Source: Halichondria panicea (taxonomy: Eukaryota > Porifera > Demospongiae > Suberitida > Halichondriidae). Taken from it: a DNA stretch of 64,000 bases. Under the pieces are notes generated by a model, which had not been told where the DNA came from, did not search any database, and was given only the letters and a program-made list of their open reading frames with translations. Positions 44,602-55,343 of this stretch are shown here, in pieces (within the stretch, counting starts at the first letter, position 1; each line of letters starts with the position of its first letter). The position numbers and the translations under genes are program-made. The DNA lies in NCBI RefSeq assembly GCF_963675165.1, contig NC_087387.1:6688084-6752083 (forward strand). Direction: 5' to 3'.

Positions 44602-46025
44602 ATGAACACTCTGCTATTGATTGCAATCCTCTTTGTTGCTTTTAAAGCTGTTCAAGGTAAATTTCTTGTATTACTTGTTAGACTGTTAGTTACGAGTTTA
44701 CTCCCTCAGGCTGCATTGATGGAAAGGTACAGAGACTAGATGATGGTAGAGTCAATGTTTGCTCTGATCAAAAATGGAAAACTGTATGTGAGAAAAACTA
44801 CCAATGGAGTGTTTATCAAGCTAATATTGCTTGCAGACTGCTGGGCTACAATAATAATGGTACATTCTTCAGTATAATGACTGTATGCTTTGCTAGTCTT
44901 TGGGTCCCACAGGGGGAAGTGTGAGACAATCATGCTTTCCCTCAACTCGTCTGAATTACATTGATGTTAGTGAGTGTAGTGGAACAGAGAATACTTTTGA
45001 AGAATGTGGAATCAACCAAAGAGATTTGGTGATTGTTTAGATTGCAGTGGTGGCAAAAGACATCCTGGAGTAGTGTGTCTACGAGGTAAATATTTTGCTC
45101 ACAAGAGTTTGAGTATAATAATTTATGTATTACAGCCGACTGTGCTAATGGAGAGATAAGACTGGTGGGTGGGTCCAGCGTGAGAGAGGGACGAGTGGAG
45201 GTGTGTGTGGGCGGTCGCTGGGGAACTGTTCAAAACAATAATTCCCAACTGGTTGAATTTGTTTGCTCTACACTGGGTTTCCCAACTGAAGGTAGGAACA
45301 GTGAACTTAATATAGTTGCCGTGAGTGCATACTATTTTGTAGGTTCAAAATCAGTCACTACTTTTGGCAATGGAACAGCTCCAATAAGAAGCTGTGTAAT
45401 AATAAACAGCATCATTCACTGTGTGGACATTGCAGACCAGTCTGTTGATAATTCCATGGATCTTGGTGTTGTGTGCAAGACACACCAAGATGTTATCAGT
45501 TCAGTTATTAATAGGACAATCAATCAAACCCTTCAGACGTGTCTTGAACAAACCATGACCAGCGGAACAAATCAGCCAGCCACCACCAGCAGTGAAGTAG
45601 ACCAATTCATTACATTAGCTAATAATGAAATGGTCGGAAGCTGTCCTACTGTCGTCTTGGGAGGAGTGATTGGACTTCTGGTGGTTGCACTCCTAGGACT
45701 TGCTATTGGATTGACTGTAACTTGTTGTGTGTTGTGGAAACGCAGGTCACAGAAACAGCAAGCTGAGTGAGTTCACTGAGCGTATGTTTTCATTGAGTGT
45801 GTTGCAGTTTCATATGCTTTTGGCAAAACAGCCAGTTGACTTTCTGGCTTTTGTCCAATGTACAAATGCAGGTATTCTCAAGTGCAAGAACTCTCAACAA
45901 TTCAACCACTGAATAACCCAGTGAACAATGTGAGCATGGAACCAAATAATGCATACAGCTCCAGTGGACCCATTTACGAACAAGTTGCCAATGGTAATGA
46001 ACAAGATCACACTGTGGTATCCTGA
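44602..46025 (+). pseudogene. B4: SRCR receptor with one 1-nt deletion, short T3 tail
   Basis: Exons: 44602-44656, 44710-44859, 44913-45085, 45136-45291, 45343-45766, 45872-46025. Exon 3 has AGAGATTTGG where B5 has AGAGATTTTGG (near 45025); this missing T causes a stop a few codons later. Everything else is open: signal MNTLLLIAILFVA, SRCR-2 (CANGEIRLVGG, CSTLGFPTEG, LGVVCKTHQD), a 70-residue Thr/Ser stalk, the TM (VLGGVIGLLVVALLGLAIGLTV) and the short tail YEQV...HTVVS. It lies tail to tail with E8. A single-base assembly error would make it a tenth intact gene. Confidence 0.7.
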
Positions 46026-46329
46026 CTTCACACATATTTTATGTGTTCAACTTGTCATATTATGGTAATCCTTATAAATTATAGTTATGTATAATCCAGA
46101 GAATGTTCTGGATTGTTTTTGGCCTCATGCTTACTGATATCTAGCTTGATTATGCAGTTCACTCCTGTTTAACTGTCCACGTGTCTGTGTTTCTTATTCA
46201 GTCAGTCATTTCGCCAGGGTGCAGCTTATCTGCACATCTGGGCAGAGACAGCGAACAATAGTAGCTAAAGTTATATTCCTTTTTCTCACTGATTCTCACT
46301 TTTTTTTACTTGCTTGAAATACTCTAAAA

Positions 46330-46668
46330 GAACAGGATATTAAGTCTAAATGGTAAAATTCACGTTAGCTGAGTGGCTGTCCAATAGAAAACTGTATGCT
46401 AAAAAAACTACAGACTGAGATGGAGTATCCATGAGGCTAATGTCGCATGCAGACTGCTCGCCCACGAAGATAATGATATTATATCATGAGTAATAACTTC
46501 TATATGCTCTGCTAGATACATACTTCACAGGGGCAACGTACAGTAAGATGCGGCCATGCTTGGACTCAACCACTGAGAATTACATTGCAGTTCTGAGTTC
46601 AACGAAAAATTTGAACAATTTGGATTTGAACAATGTGGAATAACTTCAACAACTTTTGTGGATTGTGG
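46330..46668 (+). pseudogene. B-type exon relic fused to the E8 tail
   Basis: Degenerate exon 2 (near 46378-46480, ending GCATGCAGACTGCTCG) and exon 3 (46530-46665, with AACAATGTGGAATAACTTC) of family B. At 46668 it joins the last codons of the - strand E8 tail with no spacer, so a rearrangement joined two opposite genes. Confidence 0.6.
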
Positions 46669-46669
46669 T

Positions 46670-48059
46670 TTATTCTCCTTCAGCATTAGTCTTTTTCTCC
46701 TTATTGACAGCTGCGTACATATGCTCCTCTGTATTGTAGAACTCATCCTCACTTTTACTGGCCTCAACCTTCACTGGTGGTGGGTTGGATGGTTTCGGTT
46801 TCTGTTTGTTATGATCAATGACATCATAGTCACCAATTCCTTCATCGCTTGTGGTCACAGTATTGTAGTTAGGACCTAGTGAACTGTAGCTTGGTTCTAT
46901 TAGAGCTGTGTCAGTGTAGCTCTCATTTACTTTTAATAGAGCTGTACATGTTATGGCATAATTATTAATTATAGAACAAAGTTAGCAAATTATACCTTTG
47001 TTTTGGTGGACTTGAGTGCCTTTTCCTTGTGACAGTACAAGCCACCCACGCAATAACTGTCCCTATTTCCAGTAATACAAGAGTCCCAATCACTGCTCCT
47101 AGTGCACTGGTTGAATTACTTCCAGTGGTTTTATTCCGTAAAGCATAGTTGTGAGTTTGGCATGTGATGACTAAGCTTGCCATATCACATATGTGCGGCT
47201 GTATAGTGTCTCCACAGTTCAGGGTGGTGCCATCATCTGTCACTGTACAGTCGACTTTTGGATCAATAGAAGAGTTAGTACTATTTGCCATTGCTCCTGT
47301 AACATACATAGATTTAACGTAAATAATCTTGTGCATTATTAACCTTCGATTGGAAATCCTAACATTTTGCATACAGTGCCTGTCAGCACTTCATTGTAAC
47401 AGATGGATGCCCAATATCCCTGCATACAGACGTCCACTCGTCCCTCTCTATTAGTGATACCACCCACCAGTCTTATGTCTCCACCGTTACAGTTGGCTGT
47501 ATAATTACCTCATGCAGTATTAACTTTGATTTGCAAAAGTTAAATAAATGCTCTTACCTGGTTGACATCTTACCCATCCTGCACTCTTACTACATGTACT
47601 GGTATGAATTATTGCACTCTCCTATGTTACTTTCCTCTCCAGTACATCTGCCACCAAACATAAAGTAGGCTAGTGATTGATCAGCTGCTGTTAGCGTTAT
47701 ACCATGGCACCTCCTATGTTAGCTCCTGAAGATGGTGATGGACTAATTCAAGGACATGTACAACAAACAGAACAAACGTACCTTGGTCGCTGAGTCCCAG
47801 TTGTCTACACACAACATTGGCCTCCACTCTCGTCCAGCTTTCACCACCAGTACACAGCCAATGCCATTCTCCATCATGGCAGTACTGGACATACTTTTCA
47901 TTCGAAAGGAAATTTCCTTCAGATAGCTTTACAGCTCCATTATTACACACTGCACAATAGAGCATAAAATACTTTATTACTGAAGCACTTACTTTGCCCG
48001 TCCGTGACTATTTGTCCAACTAGGACAATAGTGAGTAATACCAAGCAGATACTAGCCAT
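46670..48059 (-). pseudogene. E8: SRCR receptor pseudogene, family E, tail T1
   Basis: Exons: 47993-48059 (MASICLVLLTIVLVG), 47782-47949 (intact SRCR-1 half, VVCRQLGLSDQG), 47558-47725, 47344-47496, 46996-47296, 46670-about 46945. Exon 3 has an extra segment (GCCATGGTATAA) that brings a stop, and an extra base further on. The first bases of the tail exon are shifted relative to E2 and E6. SRCR-2 and TM are open. The T1 module (YNTV-x9-YDVI) is still readable. A pseudogene by at least two hits. Confidence 0.8.
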
Positions 48060-48394
48060 GACTATTCTGATACACTTGTGAATGCTGTGATGCTAGCAGA
48101 TCTATTTAATAAGTACTGTGAAGAGGCTAACACTTGTCGACTTTATTATATACTTACGTAGTAATACTTTCATGTGTTGCATTTGCCCGTCTTTTGTTGT
48201 CATAGTTAACCCACAAACACAACAGTTTTTTGAACTGAGTAGGCGTTGAATGAAAGTGAATGACTTGTAGATACAAGGTTTCTTATTTCTCTTTATGGTG
48301 GTGTTTACTTTATCTCATACCCCAATATATATTGTGTACTGAGGGCTATACATTGTGTGTGGTGTGTGTACTACATGTAGAGTGTTTTGAACAA

Positions 48395-48895
48395 TTTCTG
48401 AACAATACTCTAGCAATCATTGGAACATGCCCTAGTCCACCTAACAATACACCAGACTGCAACTGCAATCCAGCTATCCCTAGCAGTCCCACCCAGTACC
48501 ACAACACCAGTGTGCACTGACACTCACAGTAATCCACTAGGAGTAGTCATTGGACTTCTCGTACTACTAGAAGTAGGGACAGTTATTGTGTGGGTGGCTT
48601 GCACTGTCACAAAGAAAAGGCACTCAAGTCCACCAAAACAAAGGTATTCAATTACATGCATGGAGGTGCTATAATTTTTTCCCTTAGTAACAAAATTCTA
48701 ACAAAAGTGAATGAGAGTTACAATGGGACATTCCTAAAACAACCGAACGTCAGCTCACAAGATCCTAACTACGATACTGTAACCACAAGCAATAAAGCAG
48801 TTGGTGACTATGATGTCATTGATAATTTCAAGCCCAAGCGGAGAGCACTCCAGATATCCAACCCACCACCAGTGATGGTGGAAGCCAGTACTTAA
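48395..48895 (+). pseudogene. E9: 3' fragment (stalk, TM, T2 tail) on the + strand
   Basis: From about 48405 the + strand reads like the stalk and TM exon of E10 (CPSPPNNT, CNCNPAIPS), with one shift before the TM. It then has GVVIGLLVLLEVGTVIVWV, a donor (AAAG then GTATTC), and a T2 tail exon at about 48690-48895 with YDTV, nine residues, YDVI. No ectodomain exons precede it; instead the sequence joins the upstream region of - strand E8. A truncated copy at an inversion-like breakpoint. Confidence 0.75.
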
Positions 48896-49540
48896 AGAAG
48901 AAAAGGAGTTAACAGTCATGACTATAGTTGCAGAGACGCATAATACAAGCAACTTGTATACGAAACTAAAACATTTGTGTATGATTAATTATTATATAAA
49001 ACTGATTGCATGTAAATGCACGATAACATTAATTAGTTCAATTTACTATTAAATCAAACAATAAAAAATGTCCCTTTAAGGAACTACGCAAAATAATGCC
49101 TAAACATACAAACTAAACAACCAGACTGGATTGTGTGTACACATTCTTAAAGTTACTGTATTCACAGATTTATCTAGCTAAAAAATACTTGTTTGTCTGT
49201 TTGAAATTACAACAACTGTTGTTCTTCACTCTATGGCTATTAATGCATGATGACTAGTGATATCCAGCGTACTTTGAGAAGTGTATACACTAACACTGTT
49301 CAGCTATTAGTTATAGTCAGTCAACACACGGTATACACACACATCACACAAAGTAACACAACCATTACCATAAAAGGAAAAAAAGAAACCTTGTGTCTAC
49401 AAGGCTTTCGCTGTTTCAATGCTGTTATGTTTGGGAAATCGTAACACATAAAACTACCACCCATGCATACATTTGCTATAGTACACAGTACTTAACAAAC
49501 GATTAGATCTGCTTGCATTCACAAGTGTATCAGAATAGTC
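48896..49540. other. Intergenic upstream of E10
   Basis: No gene. It contains the reverse orientation of the E6/E7 spacer (48900-49250) and the E-type upstream palindrome at 49390-49403, about 140 bp before the E10 start. Confidence 0.5.
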
Positions 49541-50926
49541 ATGGCTAGTATCTGCTTGGTATTACTCACTATTGTCCTAGTTGGACAAATATTCGCGGAC
49601 GGGCAAGGTAAGTTTTTCTGTGCAATAAATCATTCATCATTATGACTATATGATATGATTGCAGTGTGTAATAATGGAACTGTAAAGCTATCTGAACGTA
49701 ATGATAATTTGGCTAGAAGATATGTCCAGTACTGCCATGATGAAGAGTGGCATTGGCTGTGTGCTGGTGGTGGAAGCTGGACAAGAGTGGAGGCCAATGT
49801 TGTGTGTAGACAACTGGGACTCAGCGGCCAAGGTATGTTATAGTTCCTATACTCATGCCGTTAATTATATGATTTCATCATGATTAGGAGCAATTAAGAA
49901 TAATAGTACACTCACAGTAAATGGACTATATTTTATGTTTGCTGAGTCATCTTGTGATGGAGGAGAAAGTAACATACGGGAATGCAGGGAGAGTATATAT
50001 TCACCTACATGTGCAAATGATAATATAGGATGGGTTGTATGTCAATCAGGTAAGGGCGACTGGCAATCATTTCGATACTATTATGGCATGGCATAATACT
50101 ATACAGCTAGTTGCACTGATGGAACAGTGAGACTGGTGGGTGGTTCCACTATCAGAGAGGGACGAGTCGACTTCTGTACACAGGGACATTGGGCATCCAT
50201 CTGTTACAATAAAGTGCTGGCAGACACCGTTTGCAATATGTTAGGATTTCCAATGCAGGGTAATGATGCACAAGATTATTTAAGAAATCTACGAATGTTT
50301 ATACAGGGGCAATGGCGAAGAGTACTACCTCCTCTATTGACCCAAAAGTCAACTGTACAGTGACAGATGATGGCACCACCCTGAACTGTGTAGACACTAT
50401 ACAGTCGCACATATGTGATATGGCAAGCTTAGTCATCAAATGCCAAACTCACAACTCTGCTGTACCTACTCTAGCAATCAACGGAACATGCCCTAGTCCA
50501 CCTAACAATACACTAGACTGCCCTAGTCCACCTAACAATACACTAGACTGCCCTAGTCCACCTAACAATACACTAGACTGCAACTGCAATCCAGCTATCC
50601 CTAGCAGTAGCCCACCCAGTATCACAACACCAGCGTGCACTGACACTCAAAGTAATCCACTAGGAGCAGTGATTGGACTTCTTGTACTACTAGAAGTAGG
50701 GACAGTTATTGTGTGGGTGGCTTGTACTGTCACAAGGAAAAGGAACTCAAGTTACATGTACAGGTACAATACTTCTCAAGTGCAAGAGCTCTCAACAATT
50801 CAACAACAACTGAACAACCCAGTGGACAATGTAAGCATGGAACCAAATAATGCCTACAGCTCCAGTGGACCCTTATACGAACAAATTGTCAATGGCAATG
50901 AGCAAGACCACACTGCGGTATCCTGA
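49541..50926 (+). CDS. E10: chimeric SRCR receptor (E ectodomain/TM with T3 tail)
   Basis: Intact, 389 residues, five exons: 49541-49607, 49665-49832, 49888-50049, 50107-50259, 50307-50926. Signal MASICLVLLTIVLVG; SRCR-1 with CNNGTVKLSER, CHDEEWHWLC, VVCRQLGLSGQG; SRCR-2 with CTDGTVRLVGG, VCNMLGFPMQG. The stalk has three perfect tandem copies of a 10-residue repeat (PSPPNNTLDC) with an N-glycosylation sequon each. The TM is ALGAVIGLLVLLEVGTVIVWV (start given as PLGAVIG). After KRNSS the reading frame runs without an intron into YMYRYNTSQVQELS, the family A/B tail, and ends YEQI...HTAVS. What is intron end in B2 (TACATGTACAG) is coding here. A recombination has swapped the tail. Confidence 0.88.
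50491..50580 (+). repeat. Three tandem 30-bp repeats in the E10 stalk
   Basis: Units 50491-50520, 50521-50550 and 50551-50580 are identical and in frame. E9 has a single copy of the corresponding segment (near 48430), so the array arose by recent expansion. Confidence 0.95.
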
Positions 50927-52091
50927 CTTCTTCACATGTATTTATGTATTCCTCTATTCATTGGTATCCTTATAATAATTATGTAGAATTTTCTTCATAG
51001 ATTGTGTGTTTGGTCTCATGCTTACTTATCTAGCTGCAGTTAACTCCTGTTCAACTTGTTTTTTCTGTTCATGTGTCTGTGTTTCTTATTCAGTCAGTCA
51101 TTTCGCCAGGGTGCAGCTTATTCGCAATGACATCATTTGTTATGCAGAATCTGGGCAGATACAGAAGCTAAAGTTACCGTATAGAGGGTAATATTCGTGG
51201 TTTTCGTTGTTGAAGGTCTGACCACGAATATTTCACCCACAAATGAAGCGACCTTGCCTACCTACTTGCGCTAAATGTAGTTAGACCTTCGGTCTTATAG
51301 AGACCTTGCAATTCTTGTGTGTCTATTTGTGTATTTATAATTTTTAGTTAAGTTAGTTAAGTATAGTGACTCAGAACTCTCTTCTCTCCTTTGAATACTT
51401 TATCACAGTCTCAATGATGTGAGGTAGCTACTAATGTGAGTTATGATTCCAGTGATGTAATGTGTGTCTAAATAATTATGGTTCTGATTCTCCAAGCTTT
51501 ACCTATACAATAATCGAACTTTAGGATTCTATTTCGATGTACGACTGCTGGTGGGGCCTACGGTACCCGTCAGCACTGAGTTGTAATTTTATCTTTTTTG
51601 ACTGATAGAAAGCATTTTACAATAAGTTCTTGAGTACAGTGACTGCATGCATAGCCAATGGAACTTATTCTGTACACAGCAAGTGATACGTTTGTTTAGT
51701 GTCAGTCCCTGAAAACACAATAACATGTTTTAGTAATTCTAACAGTTGCATGCTCAATAGCCCTAGAGATAACTTTCAAGAAGACCCAGTATTCGATTAT
51801 TTTTACCTCATGATTCAACTGTGTGCATTGCGATTACTGTTGTACAATCAGTGTTATGATGTGGTTGAGATATACCCATCAACTCTGCATGTTTGTTTAC
51901 TATAAATTATGTACGAGCTCAAAGTGTGTTTATGTGTTGCACTTGGATTGGATAATAGAAATAACACAATAATGTTTGCATACATAATTAAATAGATTGC
52001 ATAGTTGAGTAAAGAAATCCAAAGATCCAGGAAGTAATCCATACTCAGGAACTGTTTTCTGTTGTTCAGTAACATGAAGCTGCAAAAAGAC
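50927..52091. other. Intergenic between E10 and A4
   Basis: No gene is supported. 51175-51200 has a MITE end (TTACCGTATAGAGGG). 51290-51850 is a shortened copy of the 3' flank found after A3 and B5. 51950-52090 is A-type upstream sequence (GATCCAGGAAGTAATCC, AACATGAAGCTGCAAAAAGAC). Confidence 0.5.
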
Positions 52092-53614
52092 ATGGAATTC
52101 ATCAAACAGGCCTTCATTCTGCTGGTAGTGCTAACAGTATTTCCAAGAACTCAAAGTAAGTAACATAATTATACCCGATGAGTCAAGTCAGTGTCAATTG
52201 TGCATGCACTCACAATGGATCTATAGGCTGTTCTCATGGAGATATTTAACTGGAGAACAGTGGTGCTATACAAGTTTGCTATAGCAACGTGTGGAAAAGT
52301 ATCTGTAGAAATGGTGCATGGTCAAGTGAAGAGGCAAATGTAGTCTGTAGCCAGCTTGGATACAGCAACCAAGGTACGTGCTTTAATATAGAGTTATAAC
52401 TTTGAGTGAAACTCTGCAAATTGTATATAGGTGCTAGTGCTTCGCATGAGTGCCGCTTGGCTGATACCAATGGATACCTCAGAAATATTAATTGTCGTGG
52501 TAGCGAAAACAAATTATTCGAGTGTGGCTTCACACTTAATTCTGAATGTAATCAAGATGACAATTGCAAAAACGAAGATAAGAGGTCTGCCACTGTAATA
52601 TGCTCACCAGGTACAATGCTAATTATACACTATATATAACTCTCATGTAAGTTTTCACTTCATGTAGCAAACTGCAGTAATGGTGAAGTGCGTCTGGTGA
52701 ACTCGAGAGTGCATGGAGTGTTGTCTCAATAGTCGGTGGGGAGGAGTATGCAGTGTAGGGTGGTCAGAAGCAATGGCGGGTCTCCTTTGCTACAAACTAG
52801 GATTCTCTAATGGTAAGAATAGTTTGAGATCATACCTGATTTGTGTTGAACTTAATGCAACTTTACAGTGGCTGTGATGACAATCCTTAACCCACAAGCT
52901 TCTTCACAACTCGAGTGCACAATATCCGACAACGGGAATGTCAGCTGTACTGCTACCAGTGATTGTGACATGGAATTGGGAGTGATGTGTCTAGAGCAAG
53001 ATTTTGTTACCCGACTAGTGAACCAAGAATGTACTACGAACTGTGAAACAATGTCAACTAGCACGGAAGTTAGTGATGATCAGTCAACAGTGCCAACAAC
53101 TGAGAACGTTTCTCAGGGAAATAATCAAAACTGTTCCATTGCATCTAGTGCCACAAGCAAAGTAGAACAACCCTCTAGCAAAATGGTGGAAAACAATAAC
53201 TGTACATGTCCTATTGCTGCCTTGGGAGGAGTGATTGGTCTTCTGGTGGTTGCACTCGTGGGACTTGCTATTGGATTGACTGTAACTTGCTGTGTGTTGG
53301 GGAAACGCAGGTCACAGAAACAGCAAGCTGAGTGAGTTCATTGAGCATATATTTTCATTGAGTGTGTTGTTGTTTCACAATTGCTTGTTGATTGTTGATA
53401 ATAATTATTATTAAAGGCACTATTAATTTGGCTTTCTGGCTTTTGTCCATGCATGCAATGCAGCAACAGTTCTCAAGTGCAAGAGCTCTCGACAATTCTA
53501 AACAACCCAGTGGACAATGTGAAAATGGAATCAAACAATGCCTACAGCTCCAGTGGACCCATTTATGAACAAGTTGCCAATGGCAATGAGCAAGATCATA
53601 CTGTGGTATCCTGA
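52092..53614 (+). pseudogene. A4: SRCR receptor pseudogene, family A
   Basis: Exons: 52092-52155 (signal MEFIKQAFILLVV), 52227-52373, 52431-52610, 52668-52812, 52869-53331, 53464-53614. Exon 2 has a stop (TAA at 52247, where relatives have CGA) and an in-frame shortening. Exon 4 has a CATG insertion (GAGAGTGCATGGAG) that shifts the frame. Exon 3 is intact and divergent (HECRLADTNGYLRN...VICSPG). Stalk, TM (ALGGVIGLLVVALVGLAIGLTV) and the short T3 tail (YEQV...HTVVS) are open. The nearest relative is A1. Confidence 0.82.
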
Positions 53615-53749
53615 CTTCTCCGCATGTATTTTATGTGTTCAACTTTACATTATGGTTATCTTTATATTTATAATAATATGGATTGTTTTTGGTCACATGC
53701 ATGCTTACTTATCTAGCTTGATTGTGCAGTTCACTCCTGTTTAACCTGT

Positions 53750-55110
53750 CGATCCACGGCACGGGAATAATGGGATAATGAGTAAATAGCTTCTATAATT
53801 ATGCTCTGCTAGACACATATACGTAGATCTATTTCACAGGGTCAACCGTAAGACGACCATGCTTGGACTCAACCGCTGAAAATTACATATGGGAACGAAC
53901 TTTTTTGAGTGTGGATGGTCGCTGGAGTACTATGTTAATTCATAACTGGTAGAATATAATTATTTACTCTACGCTGGATTTCCTAACTGAAGGTATAAGG
54001 ACAGTGAACACTCAAATCATGCAGCTAATAGTTGCCGTGTGTGTCTAATGATTATAAGGTCAGAAGCAGTTATTACTTTTGGCCATGGAACAGCCCCAAT
54101 AGAATTAGCTCCTCAGGCCACTGCATAGACATTGCAGACCGGTCTGTTGAGAGCGAAGACATACCAAGATGGTATCGGTTCAGTTATTTATAGGACAATC
54201 GATCAAACCCTTTATTCAGACGTGTCCTGAACCAACTACTATCAGCGAGTCAGCCAACCACTAACATGCAGCCAGCAAACCATGACCAGCGGAACAAATC
54301 AACCAATCACTTACAGTGAACCACCAGCAAAACAAGTCCACGATTATACAATGAAAATTAATGGTGAAGCTGTCCTATTGCTGCCTTGGGAAGAGTGATT
54401 GGTCTTCTGGTGGTTGTTCATAGATTTGCTGTTGGATTGTGTGTTGGAGAAACGAAGGTCACAGAAACAGTGAGCTGAATGAGTCTCCATGTGGAACGTA
54501 TAGATCTATGTTTTCATTGAGTGTGTTTTATATTGTTGACAAAACAGCCAGCTGATTTAAAGGCACTGTTTGGCTTATTTTCTTTCTGGCTTTTATCCAC
54601 TTTCAGTTCTAATTATGAGCATTTGTTACAAATGCAGGTAGATATATATAATATTATAATAATCCATGTCTAGTTGCTGTTTAGTATAACAAGAAGCTGC
54701 AGAAAGACATGGAGATCATCAAATTGTCATTTATTGGTAACGCTCAATATTTTTTTTATCTATAGATCTACCTAGTGCTTGTTGAACAGTAAAAATAATA
54801 ATTATGTGTATAATTATAGGCTGTTCTCATCATGGAGATATTCGACTGGAAAGTGGTGATGGTCTACTGAATAGTAGTGGTGCTGTACAAGTTTGCCATG
54901 ACAGAGTGTGGAAAAATATCTGTAGAAATAATAGATGGTCAAGTGAAGAGGCGAATGTAGTCAGTGCTCAGCTTGGATATAACAGCAACCATAGCATGTG
55001 TTTAAAGTTCTGTACCTTTGAGTGAAAACTGTATAATTATGTATACTAGGTACTAATCATTCGTGTTGTTGTGGAAACACAGGTCACAGAAACAGCAAGC
55101 TGAGTGAGTC
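53750..55110 (+). pseudogene. B and A relics, second copy
   Basis: Same relics as 5820-6560 and 6772-7165. The A relic exon at 54804-55025 reads in frame from HGDIRLESG to NSNHSM but has serine in place of the SRCR cysteine (VVSAQLG for VVCAQLG) and lacks downstream exons. Confidence 0.65.
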
Positions 55111-55343
55111 CACTGAGCGTATGTTACCGTTGTAAATGTTTGTTGATTAATTATGAGTATTTTTATACTTTCAGTTTATCAGTTTATAATAACAATACAT
55201 ACATGTCAGACAGTACAATATTTCTCGTGTCTAATAGATTTCTAAATAGATCATCATGAATTGTTGTATAAAAATCACGGAATTGTGACTTTGAAATCTA
55301 TAAATATAAGCAACTTAGAGATTCAACCTGACAGGATTACAAA

